DNA of 64,000 nt from Butyricicoccus porcorum (GTDB taxonomy: Bacteria; Bacillota; Clostridia; Oscillospirales; Butyricicoccaceae). The notes beneath the pieces were generated by a model, which worked only from the letters and a program-made list of their open reading frames with translations, was not told the DNA's origin and made no database searches. The stretch covers positions 218-64,217 of the forward strand of contig NZ_NHOC01000009.1 in the NCBI RefSeq assembly GCF_002157465.1. Direction: 5' to 3'. How positions within the stretch are numbered: position 1 is the stretch's first letter; the number at the start of each line of letters is the position of its first letter. Below, piece by piece: positions 1 through 9,419 of the stretch. The position numbers were made by a program, and so were the translations under genes.

Positions 1-1360
<1,360 letters not shown>

Positions 1361-1565
1361 ATTGTATTATCACGAGCAAAGCCCGTTATAATCAAATTTC
1401 AGCTTTAAGCTGGCTTGCTGTTGTTTTTTATACCGGAGTTACAGCTTCCGGTGGTCTTCTGAGTATAAACTTCAAAAGAATTTCAGGTTTGTAATTCGTT
1501 CAAACTTGCGTTGTTTAATTTACAAGGTACAATGCTTTCCGCTGTTCGCCTTTCAGCGTAGCAGC
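1361..1565 (-). other. rRNA operon leader
   Basis: This non-coding stretch lies between the first promoter and the 16S gene. It contains a segment near 1510-1530 reading, on the transcribed strand, CTTGTAAATTAAACAACG, which resembles the conserved boxA-like sequence of clostridial rRNA leaders. It also has short inverted repeats near 1380-1460 (for example around the ACCGGAAG/CTTCCGGT pairing) suited to processing stems. No credible coding sequence is visible. Confidence 0.6.
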
Positions 1566-1571
1566 TTATTT

Positions 1572-1600
1572 ATTATATCATCTCACCAGAGGTTTGTCAA
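1572..1600 (-). promoter_or_regulatory. rRNA promoter P1
   Basis: On the minus strand, TTGACA (1600-1595) and TATAAT (1577-1572) are both perfect and separated by exactly 17 bases. An A-rich tract lies just upstream of the -35 box, as in an UP element. It is the promoter nearest to the 16S gene. Confidence 0.85.
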
Positions 1601-1669
1601 GAACTTTTTTCATTTCTTTTTTCAAACTTGATTCGATTGTTTCGCCGATCTCTCAGCGGCAACTCATTT

Positions 1670-1698
1670 AGTTTAACACATTCAAACCACTTTGTCAA
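1670..1698 (-). promoter_or_regulatory. rRNA promoter P2
   Basis: TTGACA (1698-1693) is followed 17 bases later by TAAACT (1675-1670). The sequence around the -35 box (AAAAAAGTGCTTGACAAA) is nearly the same as at P1, which suggests promoter duplication. Confidence 0.65.
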
Positions 1699-1774
1699 GC
1701 ACTTTTTTGCCTCCCGGCCAGTAATCTCAACAAATTCTTCGGTTTTTCGTGTCGCTCTCGTTGAGTGCCTGTAT

Positions 1775-1803
1775 ATAATACCACCCTGAGCACGCGATGT
1801 CAA
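1775..1803 (-). promoter_or_regulatory. rRNA promoter P3
   Basis: TTGACA (1803-1798) is followed 17 bases later by TATTAT (1780-1775). Together with P1 and P2 it gives three rRNA promoters about 100 bases apart. Confidence 0.65.
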
Positions 1804-1868
1804 CAAAAACTTTCAGAAAATTTGATGTTTTTCTTAAAAACCTTTTTACCGTAACATTCTGGCGATGC

Positions 1869-1915
1869 AAAACAGCCGTCAGGCACAGAAACTTCTTGCT
1901 CTGTCCGACGGCTGT
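1869..1915 (-). terminator. Terminator of the Na/phosphate transporter gene
   Basis: Inverted repeat ACAGCCGTC / GACGGCTGT (1872-1880 and 1907-1915), followed on the minus strand by TTTT. It lies 15 bases beyond the stop codon. Confidence 0.8.
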
Positions 1916-1929
1916 CCATGTGTTTATTC

Positions 1930-3645
1930 TTATGCTTCGTTCATTCTCTGATCGATTTTTTCCATTTTAATCACACTGTCCTTCTCATTCAACAGCATTT
2001 CCGCGATATCCGAGCAGTATTCGCCAATGCACTCCAAATCATGCAGAACATCAGTAAACGCAACGGTATTTTCCGGAGAGCACGAGCCGAGGTTCAGGCG
2101 TTCCATATGCTTGCGGCTCAGGCGACGCTCCAGATCTTCAACGCTCTCCTGCTGGTGGACAACCTGCCGGGCAGTTTCGAGATCACTGTCATGCAGTGTG
2201 CGGATCGTCAGGCGCAGCATTTCCTGTACATGATTAAAACCTTCCTCCAGCTCGCCCATTGCCTCCTCCGTAAAGGTATACTCCTTCTCGCGCTTGAGCT
2301 TTGCGAAATTGGTGATGCTGGTGTACTGGTCGCCGATGCGTTCAATATCGCTGGCAGCGCGGATCATTCCCGCGACACGCTGCGACTGTCCCTGCGTCAG
2401 CTTACCTGTCTTACACAGGCTGGACAGATAATTCGTGATGCTGTCCTGCAAAATATCTACCACATCCTCAAGGCTGTCCACGGCACCGATTGCATCGGTA
2501 TCTCCGCGCAGGAATGCCTTCTTTGCATGACCCGCCATTTCGGTGACATACTCGGTGATGCGGGTCAGCTCAAGCATGGCAAGGCGTATGGCAGCCTCCG
2601 GCTGCTTCAGGACATTGGTATCCAGAAACCGTGTCTGATACAACGGCTGCTCTGCGGCCTGCTGCTTGCCATCCGGGATCAGCTTCATAACGATCTTAAC
2701 CATAAGTGGAATAAGCGGCAGCCAGATAATCGTATTGGTTATATTAAAGAAAGTATGTGCGTTTGCAATCTGGCGTGAAATGACCTCAATTTCCGGACCC
2801 TTCGGCGAGATAAACTGGATAAACTTTGCATACAACGGGACAAACCACATGAATACAAACGTACCTGTAACATTAAAGACACAATGTGCCGCAGCTGTAC
2901 GCTTCGCATTTTTAGGTTGGCCGACAGATGCCAGCAGTGCAGTGATGGTTGTACCGATATTATCACCCAACAGAATCGGGATCGCTCCGGTCAGGCCAAG
3001 GATACTGGTTACACCATCCGCCATGGGCTGGGACGCAAAGTTTTGCAGCACAGCAATTGTCGCGGAACTGGACTGCACAACCAGCGTCATCAGCGCACCG
3101 ACACAGACACCAAGAATCGGGATATGTGCAACCTGTTCAATCATACTCAGGAATACCGGGCTGTCCGCAAGCGGCTTCATGACATTGCTCATCGTCGTGA
3201 TGCCAACGAACAACAGGCCAAACGCAAAAACAGACTGACCGATATTCTTAATGGATTCCTTTTTCGGGAAGAAGTAGAGTACAAAGCCGATGAAGACAAT
3301 CGGCCAGATAAAGTCATCAATTTTAAATGCAATGATCTGAGCGGTCATCGTTGTACCGATGTTGGCACCAAAAATAACAGAAATTGCTTGTGGCAGAGTC
3401 ATCAGTCCCGCACTGACAAAGCCGATTGCCATAACAGTCGTCGCCGAGCTGCTCTGTAAAACTGCTGTAACCAGTGCGCCCGCCAGCATGCCGACAATCG
3501 GATTCTTGGTTAGAATGCCAAGCACTTTCTTCATTTTCTCACCGGCTGCCTTTTGCAGACCCTCGCTCATCAGGTTCATGCCGTAGATGAATACGGCCAG
3601 ACCGCCGAGCAAGCCGGTAATGGTTGTTACCATTTCACTGTTCAT
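1930..3645 (-). CDS. Na/Pi cotransporter family protein with PhoU-like domain
   Basis: This 571-residue membrane protein fits the Na+/phosphate cotransporter (NptA/YjbB) family, which imports phosphate with sodium. The N-terminal two thirds are hydrophobic and contain the family's inverted repeat, marked by two QSSSAT motifs at about residues 64 and 191 and by GANIGTT/GDNIGTT segments at about 93 and 230. The last 220 residues are a charged helical PhoU-like domain, the usual fusion in Firmicutes. A Shine-Dalgarno sequence (AAAGGAG) precedes the ATG. Two CTTTACAT repeats upstream may bind a phosphate regulator. Direction of transport is inferred from family. Confidence 0.9.
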   Translation of the reverse strand: MNSEMVTTITGLLGGLAVFIYGMNLMSEGLQKAAGEKMKKVLGILTKNPIVGMLAGALVTAVLQSSSATTVMAIGFVSAGLMTLPQAISVIFGANIGTTMTAQIIAFKIDDFIWPIVFIGFVLYFFPKKESIKNIGQSVFAFGLLFVGITTMSNVMKPLADSPVFLSMIEQVAHIPILGVCVGALMTLVVQSSSATIAVLQNFASQPMADGVTSILGLTGAIPILLGDNIGTTITALLASVGQPKNAKRTAAAHCVFNVTGTFVFMWFVPLYAKFIQFISPKGPEIEVISRQIANAHTFFNITNTIIWLPLIPLMVKIVMKLIPDGKQQAAEQPLYQTRFLDTNVLKQPEAAIRLAMLELTRITEYVTEMAGHAKKAFLRGDTDAIGAVDSLEDVVDILQDSITNYLSSLCKTGKLTQGQSQRVAGMIRAASDIERIGDQYTSITNFAKLKREKEYTFTEEAMGELEEGFNHVQEMLRLTIRTLHDSDLETARQVVHQQESVEDLERRLSRKHMERLNLGSCSPENTVAFTDVLHDLECIGEYCSDIAEMLLNEKDSVIKMEKIDQRMNEA

Positions 3646-3689
3646 AAATTTTCTCCTTTTGTCATTCCTGGTATCATCCTAACAGGCGC

Positions 3690-3725
3690 ATGTAAAGTTT
3701 TCGCCCTGTTCTATGTAAAGTTTTT
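3690..3725 (-). promoter_or_regulatory. Direct repeats upstream of the phosphate transporter
   Basis: ATGTAAAGTTTT occurs twice on the plus strand (3690-3701 and 3713-3724), 23 bases apart; on the coding strand it reads AAAACTTTACAT. Spacing near two helical turns and position before a phosphate transporter suggest a PhoP-type binding site. The downstream TTTACA could also serve as a -35 box, but I see no clear -10 partner. Confidence 0.4.
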
Positions 3726-3864
3726 GTATGGTTTTTTACAAAGAAGCCAGTGAAATACCCGCAAATCATTCTGTTTCTTAAAGAAAATTTTACTTTGAAC
3801 AGCTATTTTGTGACTTTTTGTGTCGAAATCCTAATTTTTACCTTGTTTGCAATTTTCTCGCGTT

Positions 3865-4875
3865 TTACAATAATTCCCGCGTAATAATAGACGTATTGAC
3901 ATAGACAACCGGCAGCTTCACGCTGTGCCCGTAAACCAGCAGCTCATGCAGAATCATAATTGCACGATAAACCTGCGCAGAAAAATCCTGTTCCACAACA
4001 AAATCAATCCGGCCGCTGCGCAGGGAACGCCGTGCCTCCGGCGTCAGGTCGTTGACCACGACGGCAACCCGCCGCCGCACGCGCGCCAGCGCATCCACAC
4101 AGGCGCGCACGTTTTCCGTCGCCATATAAATCCCATGAAGGTGCGGATTTTCCTCCAGGGCACAGCGCACCGTATCATAGGTCAGTTCATACTGCTCATA
4201 GCATTCTGCCAGCCGATAGCTGTCCGATGCAAAACCGAGCTCCTTCCACCGCTCCAGAAAACCATCTACCCGCAGGCGGTGGGAACGAAATTCCATATTA
4301 CCCGTGACAACAAGCAGCTGGTCGCGCGGCGAAATGCAGCGCGCCATCAATCCGGCGGCAATGCGGCCGGATTTGATTAAATCCTGTCCCACATGGCAGA
4401 CGCGTGCGCTGTCCGGCAGGTCGGAATTATACGTCACGACAACCACGCCCGCCTGATGCAGCCGTTCGATTTCTGCCGCTATATAAATGTTATCCGGTAC
4501 ATTGAGCACCAAACCACGCACGCCTAACTCCAGCATCTGCTCACACAGGCGGATATATTCCTCATCTGAACGGCTGTTCATACGCCGCACCTCCAGTGTG
4601 ACCTTTCCCGCATTGATCTCGCGCGCCGCCATATGCACGCCGCGCAGCGTGCCGTTGGTAAAATATTCATCCTGCCAGTGCGCGACAATGACGCCAATAC
4701 AAATCCGGTCGCCGCCTGTAAACCGATCGTCCTTGCGATAGCCGGTTTCCTCGATAATACGCAGGACGCGGGCACGCACCTCCGGACTGACATCCGGCTG
4801 GTTGTTCAATACCCGGCTGACTGTCCCACGCGAGACACCTGCCAATGCGGCTATACTTCGCACCGTATGCTTCAT
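3865..4875 (-). CDS. LacI family transcriptional regulator
   Basis: The 336-residue protein starts with a LacI-type helix-turn-helix (residues 3-25, SIAALAGVSRGTVSRVLNN) followed by a periplasmic-binding-protein-like sensor domain. I chose the ATG at 4875 because GGGAGGAGAG lies directly upstream; a longer reading would add 25 residues with no homology to the family. It is divergent from the inositol-dehydrogenase-like gene at 5136, which it probably controls; the ligand is unknown but a sugar or polyol is likely. A TATACT -10 box at 4903-4898 would give a very short leader. Confidence 0.9.
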   Translation of the reverse strand: MKHTVRSIAALAGVSRGTVSRVLNNQPDVSPEVRARVLRIIEETGYRKDDRFTGGDRICIGVIVAHWQDEYFTNGTLRGVHMAAREINAGKVTLEVRRMNSRSDEEYIRLCEQMLELGVRGLVLNVPDNIYIAAEIERLHQAGVVVVTYNSDLPDSARVCHVGQDLIKSGRIAAGLMARCISPRDQLLVVTGNMEFRSHRLRVDGFLERWKELGFASDSYRLAECYEQYELTYDTVRCALEENPHLHGIYMATENVRACVDALARVRRRVAVVVNDLTPEARRSLRSGRIDFVVEQDFSAQVYRAIMILHELLVYGHSVKLPVVYVNTSIITRELL

Positions 4876-4963
4876 ATGCTCTCCTCCCATCTGTCTCAGT
4901 ATACCACAGTCTGCCGCATTTTTGTCACGCGTCACGGAAATTCCGAGCAAAATTCCAGCCTTT

Positions 4964-4977
4964 CATTGTTGACAATG
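4964..4977. promoter_or_regulatory. Candidate operator between divergent genes
   Basis: CATTGT-TG-ACAATG is an inverted repeat with two central bases, typical in size for a LacI-family site. It lies between the LacI gene and the promoter of the oxidoreductase gene. Assignment to the neighbouring regulator is inference. Confidence 0.4.
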
Positions 4978-5029
4978 CATGAATAAAAAAATAACTTTTA
5001 AGCATGTATACAAAGCATTTTAAAGCATA

Positions 5030-5058
5030 TTGACTTCTTTTTGAAAACATTATACAAT
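5030..5058 (+). promoter_or_regulatory. Promoter of the Gfo/Idh/MocA gene
   Basis: TTGACT (5030-5035) and TACAAT (5053-5058) are separated by 17 bases. AAGCAT occurs three times just upstream (about 5000-5028) and may be part of a regulator site. Confidence 0.7.
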
Positions 5059-5135
5059 ACAGTCACAACAAAGAGAGCAAAAACAAACCCGCAGAGGATT
5101 CCCAAAAACAGCACCATAAATTTGGAGGTATTGTC

Positions 5136-6149
5136 ATGAAAAAGATCAAGGTTGGCATCGCAGGCCTCGGCCGTCTGGGCAAGGTACATGCAAACAACAT
5201 CGCATTCAAAATCCCGAACGCGGAACTGACCGCAGCCTGCTCGATTGTTCCGGCTGAGCTGGAATACGCACAGAAGGAGCTGGGCGTCACCGACGTCTAC
5301 ACCGATTTCCGCGAAATGCTCGCAAAGGCTGACATCGATGCCGTTGCTATTGTCACCACCTCTTCCGAACACTGCTGGCAGATTGAAGCAGCACTGGACG
5401 CAGGCAAGCATGTCTTCTCCGACAAGCCGCTGGGCGTCAATCTGGAGGAGTGCAAGCAGGCGGAAGCTGCTGTCGAGCGCCATCCGGACAAAATCTTTTT
5501 CCTCGGCTTTATGCGCCGCTATGATTCTTCCTACGCCTATGCAAAGCAGAAGATTCAGGAAGGTGCCATCGGCACGCCGTACATGGTAAAGGCAACCGGC
5601 ATTGACCCGGAAGCACTGGTCGAAGGCTCGATCAAGTTCGCGGCAACCTCCGGCGGCATCTTCATCGACATGGCCGTTCATGACATCGACCTGATGCGCT
5701 GGTTCCTCGACGACGAGCCGACTGAGGTCTATGCCATCGGCTCTACCTTCAAGCATCCGGAATTCAAGGCCGTCGGCGACGACGAAACCGCAGTTGCAAC
5801 CTATAAGTTCAAGAATGGCGGCATCGGTGTCATCCATGTCGGCCGCACTGCACCGCATGGTTACCATGTTGAAACGGAAATCGTCGGCACGGAAGGCAGC
5901 ATCCGCATCAGCCCGGTACCGGAAAAGAATCTGGCTATGCTGTACAATTCCAACGGCGTTGTCACCGAATGCGTCGAAGGCTTCCCGCAGCGCTTTGCAG
6001 AAGCCTATCTGCTCGAGATGCAGGAATTCATCAACTGTGTCTGCGAAGGCAGAAAGCCGGGCGTAACCGTTTATGACGGCACCAAGTCCACCGCCATTGC
6101 CTTCGGCACCACCGAAGCATGGAAATCCGGCAAGGTTGTCGCGCTGTAA
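5136..6149 (+). CDS. Gfo/Idh/MocA oxidoreductase, inositol 2-dehydrogenase-like
   Basis: This 337-residue NAD(P)-dependent dehydrogenase most resembles myo-inositol 2-dehydrogenase (IolG). A Rossmann motif GIAGLGRLG lies at residues 7-15, the family EKP-type motif is SDKPLG with Lys97, and the catalytic His/Asp segment is MAVHDIDLMRWF (about 179-190). GGAGG precedes the ATG by 8 bases. No other inositol genes are near, so the substrate could be another cyclic polyol or sugar. It is a single-gene unit between its own promoter at 5030 and the terminator at 6177, and faces a LacI regulator. Confidence 0.85.
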   Translation: MKKIKVGIAGLGRLGKVHANNIAFKIPNAELTAACSIVPAELEYAQKELGVTDVYTDFREMLAKADIDAVAIVTTSSEHCWQIEAALDAGKHVFSDKPLGVNLEECKQAEAAVERHPDKIFFLGFMRRYDSSYAYAKQKIQEGAIGTPYMVKATGIDPEALVEGSIKFAATSGGIFIDMAVHDIDLMRWFLDDEPTEVYAIGSTFKHPEFKAVGDDETAVATYKFKNGGIGVIHVGRTAPHGYHVETEIVGTEGSIRISPVPEKNLAMLYNSNGVVTECVEGFPQRFAEAYLLEMQEFINCVCEGRKPGVTVYDGTKSTAIAFGTTEAWKSGKVVAL

Positions 6150-6176
6150 TTTTCATCAAAGCCCCCATCTTTATAT

Positions 6177-6213
6177 AAAAAGAGGATCACAGATCATCTG
6201 TGATCCTCTTTTT
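6177..6213. terminator. Bidirectional terminator
   Basis: A perfect hairpin AGAGGATCACAGAT / ATCTGTGATCCTCT flanked by A's on the left and T's on the right. It serves the plus-strand dehydrogenase gene and the minus-strand HTH gene, whose stop codon overlaps its end. Confidence 0.92.
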
Positions 6214-6481
6214 ATGTTCGCAGGTGTTCCGCCGTGCTGTCCAACAGTTCCTCATAGGATACGCCCAGCACTCTGGCAATACAGACCAGTTCAATATCTG
6301 TCACAAACCGGCTGCCGCTCTCAATGCGCTGTACTGCATTTTTATCCAGATCCAGTCCGACAATCTGGAGCATATCTGCAAACCGACGCTGGGACGGATG
6401 CTCCGGCATCGCCTTGCGAAGCTCTTTTATTTTTAATCCGCAGACATTGTTCCGTCCGTTCACCAATTTATTTTTATACAT
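6212..6481 (-). CDS. XRE-type helix-turn-helix protein
   Basis: An 89-residue protein that is essentially one XRE/Cro DNA-binding domain: the pattern RRFADMLQIVGLDLDKNAVQRIESGSR followed by IELVCIARVLGVSYEELLD is the classic five-helix fold, including the conserved LGVSYEEL end. The start at 6481 (MYKNK) is chosen because GGGG lies 7 bases upstream. It is divergent from the gene at 6592, with inverted repeats between them, so autoregulation or control of that gene is likely. Its stop falls inside the shared terminator. Confidence 0.8.
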   Translation of the reverse strand: MYKNKLVNGRNNVCGLKIKELRKAMPEHPSQRRFADMLQIVGLDLDKNAVQRIESGSRFVTDIELVCIARVLGVSYEELLDSTAEHLRT

Positions 6482-6520
6482 CTGTATCCCCGTATGACAC
6501 ACACAATTTGTCAATTACGG

Positions 6521-6568
6521 ATTTATCTTATGTTAAACTGAGGATAAATTGGACATTCACTAAATGTC
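6521..6568. promoter_or_regulatory. Inverted repeats between HTH gene and unknown gene
   Basis: Two perfect inverted repeats lie side by side: ATTTATC/GATAAAT (6521-6527, 6543-6549) and GACATT/AATGTC (6552-6557, 6563-6568, 5-base gap). They lie in the divergent promoter region and are good candidates for binding sites of the XRE protein. No well-placed -35/-10 pair was found. Confidence 0.4.
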
Positions 6569-6591
6569 AATTCTGTGAACGGAGGGATTTT

Positions 6592-6930
6592 ATGAATTAT
6601 GTACCGGAATGCTCCTCTTGGCTGGCGAAGGAATATATTGTGCTCAGCGAGACTGACCTCGCCTGTGCCGAAATTCTTCTCAAAATGTGGGCAGCCCAAC
6701 ATCAGCACAGTCTGGCAGCAGAGCGCGCCTTTTTTCAGCGCAAAATAGACCAGATCAACCGGATTGCCCGCGAAAGCAACCGGATCGCATGGGGTGATGT
6801 CCGGCTTGCAGGTTCTTCGCCTACGCCGGAAGAATATGTCGCCTACAAGCTCACACTGCTCGGCCACTGGTTCGATGAAATGAATGCATCTTCTTATTGT
6901 CCCGTTCCCCTTTTTCCGAAGCCGGAGTAA
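6592..6930 (+). CDS. Hypothetical protein, 112 residues
   Basis: The gene is supported by a strong GGAGGG Shine-Dalgarno sequence 8 bases before the ATG and by an uninterrupted frame. I do not recognise the protein. It is soluble, has no signal peptide or membrane segment, and looks mostly helical: residues 20-65 form an amphipathic, charged helix-rich stretch (AERAFFQRKIDQINRIARESN), and the C-terminus ends in a Pro-rich tail. It faces the XRE gene across paired inverted repeats and is followed 52 bases later by sigK. Confidence 0.65.
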   Translation: MNYVPECSSWLAKEYIVLSETDLACAEILLKMWAAQHQHSLAAERAFFQRKIDQINRIARESNRIAWGDVRLAGSSPTPEEYVAYKLTLLGHWFDEMNASSYCPVPLFPKPE

Positions 6931-6982
6931 CCGGACAGCATCCGCCTGCATATGCTGAACCATCCTGATTGTGAAAGGGCGT

Positions 6983-7681
6983 ATGATCGTGCTGTTCTCC
7001 ATCACAACTGCACTGCTCTGCGGCGCAGCCTTTTGTATCCTTCGTGTCTCCTCGCCGTCCGGCTCCTTCCCGCGCCCGCTCAGCGCCGAACAGGAAGCCG
7101 CCTGCATTCAGGCCATGCAGCACGGCGACAAACAGGCGCGGGAAAAGCTCATCGAACACAACCTCCGGCTGGTCGCACACATCGTCAAAAAATATTATTC
7201 CTCCAGCGCGGATTCCGATGACCTCATTTCCATCGGTACCATCGGTCTGATTAAAGGTGTCTCAACCTTTGATCCGGGGAAAAATGTCCGGCTGGCAACC
7301 TATATTTCCCGCTGTATTGAAAATGAAATCCTGATGTACTTCCGTTCCTCCAAAAAGCTGTCCTGTGAAGTCTCGCTTGAAGAGCCGATTGAGCCGGACA
7401 GCGACGGCAGCGCGCTGGCACTGAAGGATGTTCTCAGCTGCAATGATGATGCCCTCGAACGCATTGAACTGAATGACCGCATTCGTCTGATTTCCGGTGC
7501 CATGCAGGTGCTGGAGCCGCGCGAAAAGGAGATTATTTCCCTGCGCTACGGTCTCGGCGGGCATACGCCACTCACACAGCGCGAAGTCGCCCGCCTGCAC
7601 GGCATCTCTCGTTCTTATGTATCACGCATTGAAAAAAAAGCCCTGCAAAAGCTCCGCGCAGAATTCGGCACTATCCTGTAA
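6983..7681 (+). CDS. sigK: RNA polymerase sigma factor SigK (sporulation)
   Basis: The 232-residue protein is a late mother-cell sigma factor. The first 25 residues are hydrophobic (a pro-sequence-like segment), then FPRPLSAEQE and region 2 (EKLIEHNLRLVAHIVKKYY, DLISIGTIGLIKGVSTFDP, RLATYISRCIENEILMYFR) and region 4 (REKEIISLRYGL, TQREVARLHGISRSYVSRIEKKALQKL). The ATG at 6983 has AAAGG 4 bases upstream; a GTG at 6971 is possible. The gene is continuous, with no skin-type insertion. It is the best single sign that the organism sporulates. Confidence 0.9.
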   Translation: MIVLFSITTALLCGAAFCILRVSSPSGSFPRPLSAEQEAACIQAMQHGDKQAREKLIEHNLRLVAHIVKKYYSSSADSDDLISIGTIGLIKGVSTFDPGKNVRLATYISRCIENEILMYFRSSKKLSCEVSLEEPIEPDSDGSALALKDVLSCNDDALERIELNDRIRLISGAMQVLEPREKEIISLRYGLGGHTPLTQREVARLHGISRSYVSRIEKKALQKLRAEFGTIL

Positions 7682-7849
7682 GATGGACGCGGGCAGTCCT
7701 CTCATGCCGGGTTTCCGTTGGAAGGCCGTTAGGAAGTTGTTACAATTATAAAATCATATGAAATATGTATACATTACCCATCGCAAACCTACGGACCGGT
7801 ATGATATAGTATTGATATCCCCAAAACAGAAAGGATTGCAGTTGACACA

Positions 7850-9391
7850 TTGAAACATTCCCTCGCAAATCTCAACGAAAAGCTGTCAGAAGCACTGCGC
7901 GCGGTGCTGCCGGTTATCGCAATTGTGATGGTTCTGTGCTTCACCATCGCACCGATTTCCGCCAGCATCCTGCTGTGCTTCCTGATGGGCGCCGCCATGA
8001 TCGTTGTCGGCATCATGTTCTTTACGCTGGGTGCGGAGATGAGCATGACACCGATGGGCGAGCGCGTCGGTACCGCGATCACCAAAAGCAAAAATCTGCT
8101 GCTCATCATCGCAATCGGCTTCATTCTCGGCTTCATCATCACGATATCCGAACCGGATTTGCAGGTGCTGGCAGAGCAGGTGCCGTCTATCCCCAACATG
8201 ACACTGATCCTGTCGGTTGCAGTCGGCGTCGGTATTTTCCTCGTCGTTGCGCTGCTGCGCATGCTGTTCGGTATTCCGCTGCCTCAGCTGCTTGTTGTCT
8301 TTTATCTGGCTGTTTTTATTGTGGCAGGCTTTGTCTCACCGGATTTCCTTGCGGTCGCATTCGATTCCGGCGGCGTCACAACCGGCCCAATGACCGTACC
8401 GTTTATCATGGCACTCGGCATCGGCATTGCCGCCATCCGAAACGACCGGCATGCATCAGATGACAGCTTTGGCCTTGTCGCGCTGTGCTCCATCGGGCCT
8501 GTGCTCGCTGTGCTCATCCTCGGCATGGTGTTCCAGCCAAACGAGAGCACCTATACGCCGGCAGCTGTGCCGGAAATCAGCAATTCTGTGGAGCTGTGGA
8601 ATTTATTCCGCGTTGCCCTTCCGACCTATTTGAAGGAAATTGCAGTCTCCCTGCTGCCTATCGTCGTCTTTTTCGGAATTTTCCAGATCGCCGTACTCCG
8701 GCTGTCCAAACGCCGCCTGCGCAAGATCATCGTCGGCCTGGTCTATACGTATATCGGCCTTGTACTGTTCCTGACCGGTGCAAATGTCGGTTTTATGCCG
8801 GCAGGCAACTACCTCGGACAGGTCATGGCCTCCCTCCATTACAACTGGATCATCATCCCGATCGGCATGCTCATCGGTTTCTTTATCGTCAAGGCAGAGC
8901 CGGCGGTCTATGTCCTCAACAAACAGGTCGAGGAGATCACGGACGGCGGCATTTCCGCAAAAGCGATGGGAACCGCATTGTCTGTCGGCGTGGCGGTCTC
9001 TATCGGCATCGCCATGCTGCGTGTGCTGACCGGAATCCCAATCCTCTGGTTTCTGATCCCCGGCTATGCCATTGCACTCGGGATTTCCTTCTTTGTCCCC
9101 AAAATCTTTACCGCAATCGCATTCGACTCCGGTGGCGTCGCCTCCGGTCCGATGACAGCAACCTTCCTGCTGCCGTTTGCACAGGGCGCCTGCATTGCAG
9201 TCGGCGGCAATATTGTAACCGATGCGTTCGGCGTCGTATCCATGGTCGCCATGACACCGCTCATCACTATCCAGTTGCTCGGCATGCTGTACCAGCTGCA
9301 AAAGCGGCGCGATGCCAAGACGGAACCGCCTGCGCTCACACCCGCATTGGAATTTGAGCTGCTCGACGATGATGCCATCATTGAGCTCTGA
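7850..9391 (+). CDS. DUF1538 family membrane protein
   Basis: A 513-residue integral membrane protein with about 12 hydrophobic segments in two homologous halves. Each half carries the same signature: VAFDSGGVTTGPMTVPFI at about residue 175 and IAFDSGGVASGPMTATFL at about 424, as in the DUF1538 family of putative transporters. It starts with TTG at 7850; GAAAGGA lies 14 bases upstream, a long spacing, and no better start exists. It is followed by a PII gene, the usual partner of this family, so its activity is probably set by nitrogen, energy or bicarbonate state. The transported substrate is unknown. Confidence 0.85.
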   Translation: MKHSLANLNEKLSEALRAVLPVIAIVMVLCFTIAPISASILLCFLMGAAMIVVGIMFFTLGAEMSMTPMGERVGTAITKSKNLLLIIAIGFILGFIITISEPDLQVLAEQVPSIPNMTLILSVAVGVGIFLVVALLRMLFGIPLPQLLVVFYLAVFIVAGFVSPDFLAVAFDSGGVTTGPMTVPFIMALGIGIAAIRNDRHASDDSFGLVALCSIGPVLAVLILGMVFQPNESTYTPAAVPEISNSVELWNLFRVALPTYLKEIAVSLLPIVVFFGIFQIAVLRLSKRRLRKIIVGLVYTYIGLVLFLTGANVGFMPAGNYLGQVMASLHYNWIIIPIGMLIGFFIVKAEPAVYVLNKQVEEITDGGISAKAMGTALSVGVAVSIGIAMLRVLTGIPILWFLIPGYAIALGISFFVPKIFTAIAFDSGGVASGPMTATFLLPFAQGACIAVGGNIVTDAFGVVSMVAMTPLITIQLLGMLYQLQKRRDAKTEPPALTPALEFELLDDDAIIEL

Positions 9392-9419
9392 GGCTGCATA
9401 AAAGAAAAAGGAGAGCCAT

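Noticed and set aside
1597-1806. 69-residue frame upstream of the 16S gene
   Set aside because: It spans the tandem rRNA promoters, has no ribosome binding site and no protein-like pattern.
1918-2778. 286-residue plus-strand frame
   Set aside because: It is the complement of the well-supported phosphate transporter gene; residue pattern is that of an antisense frame.
4998-5867. 289-residue minus-strand frame
   Set aside because: Antisense to the inositol-dehydrogenase-like gene, which has clear motifs, promoter and ribosome binding site.
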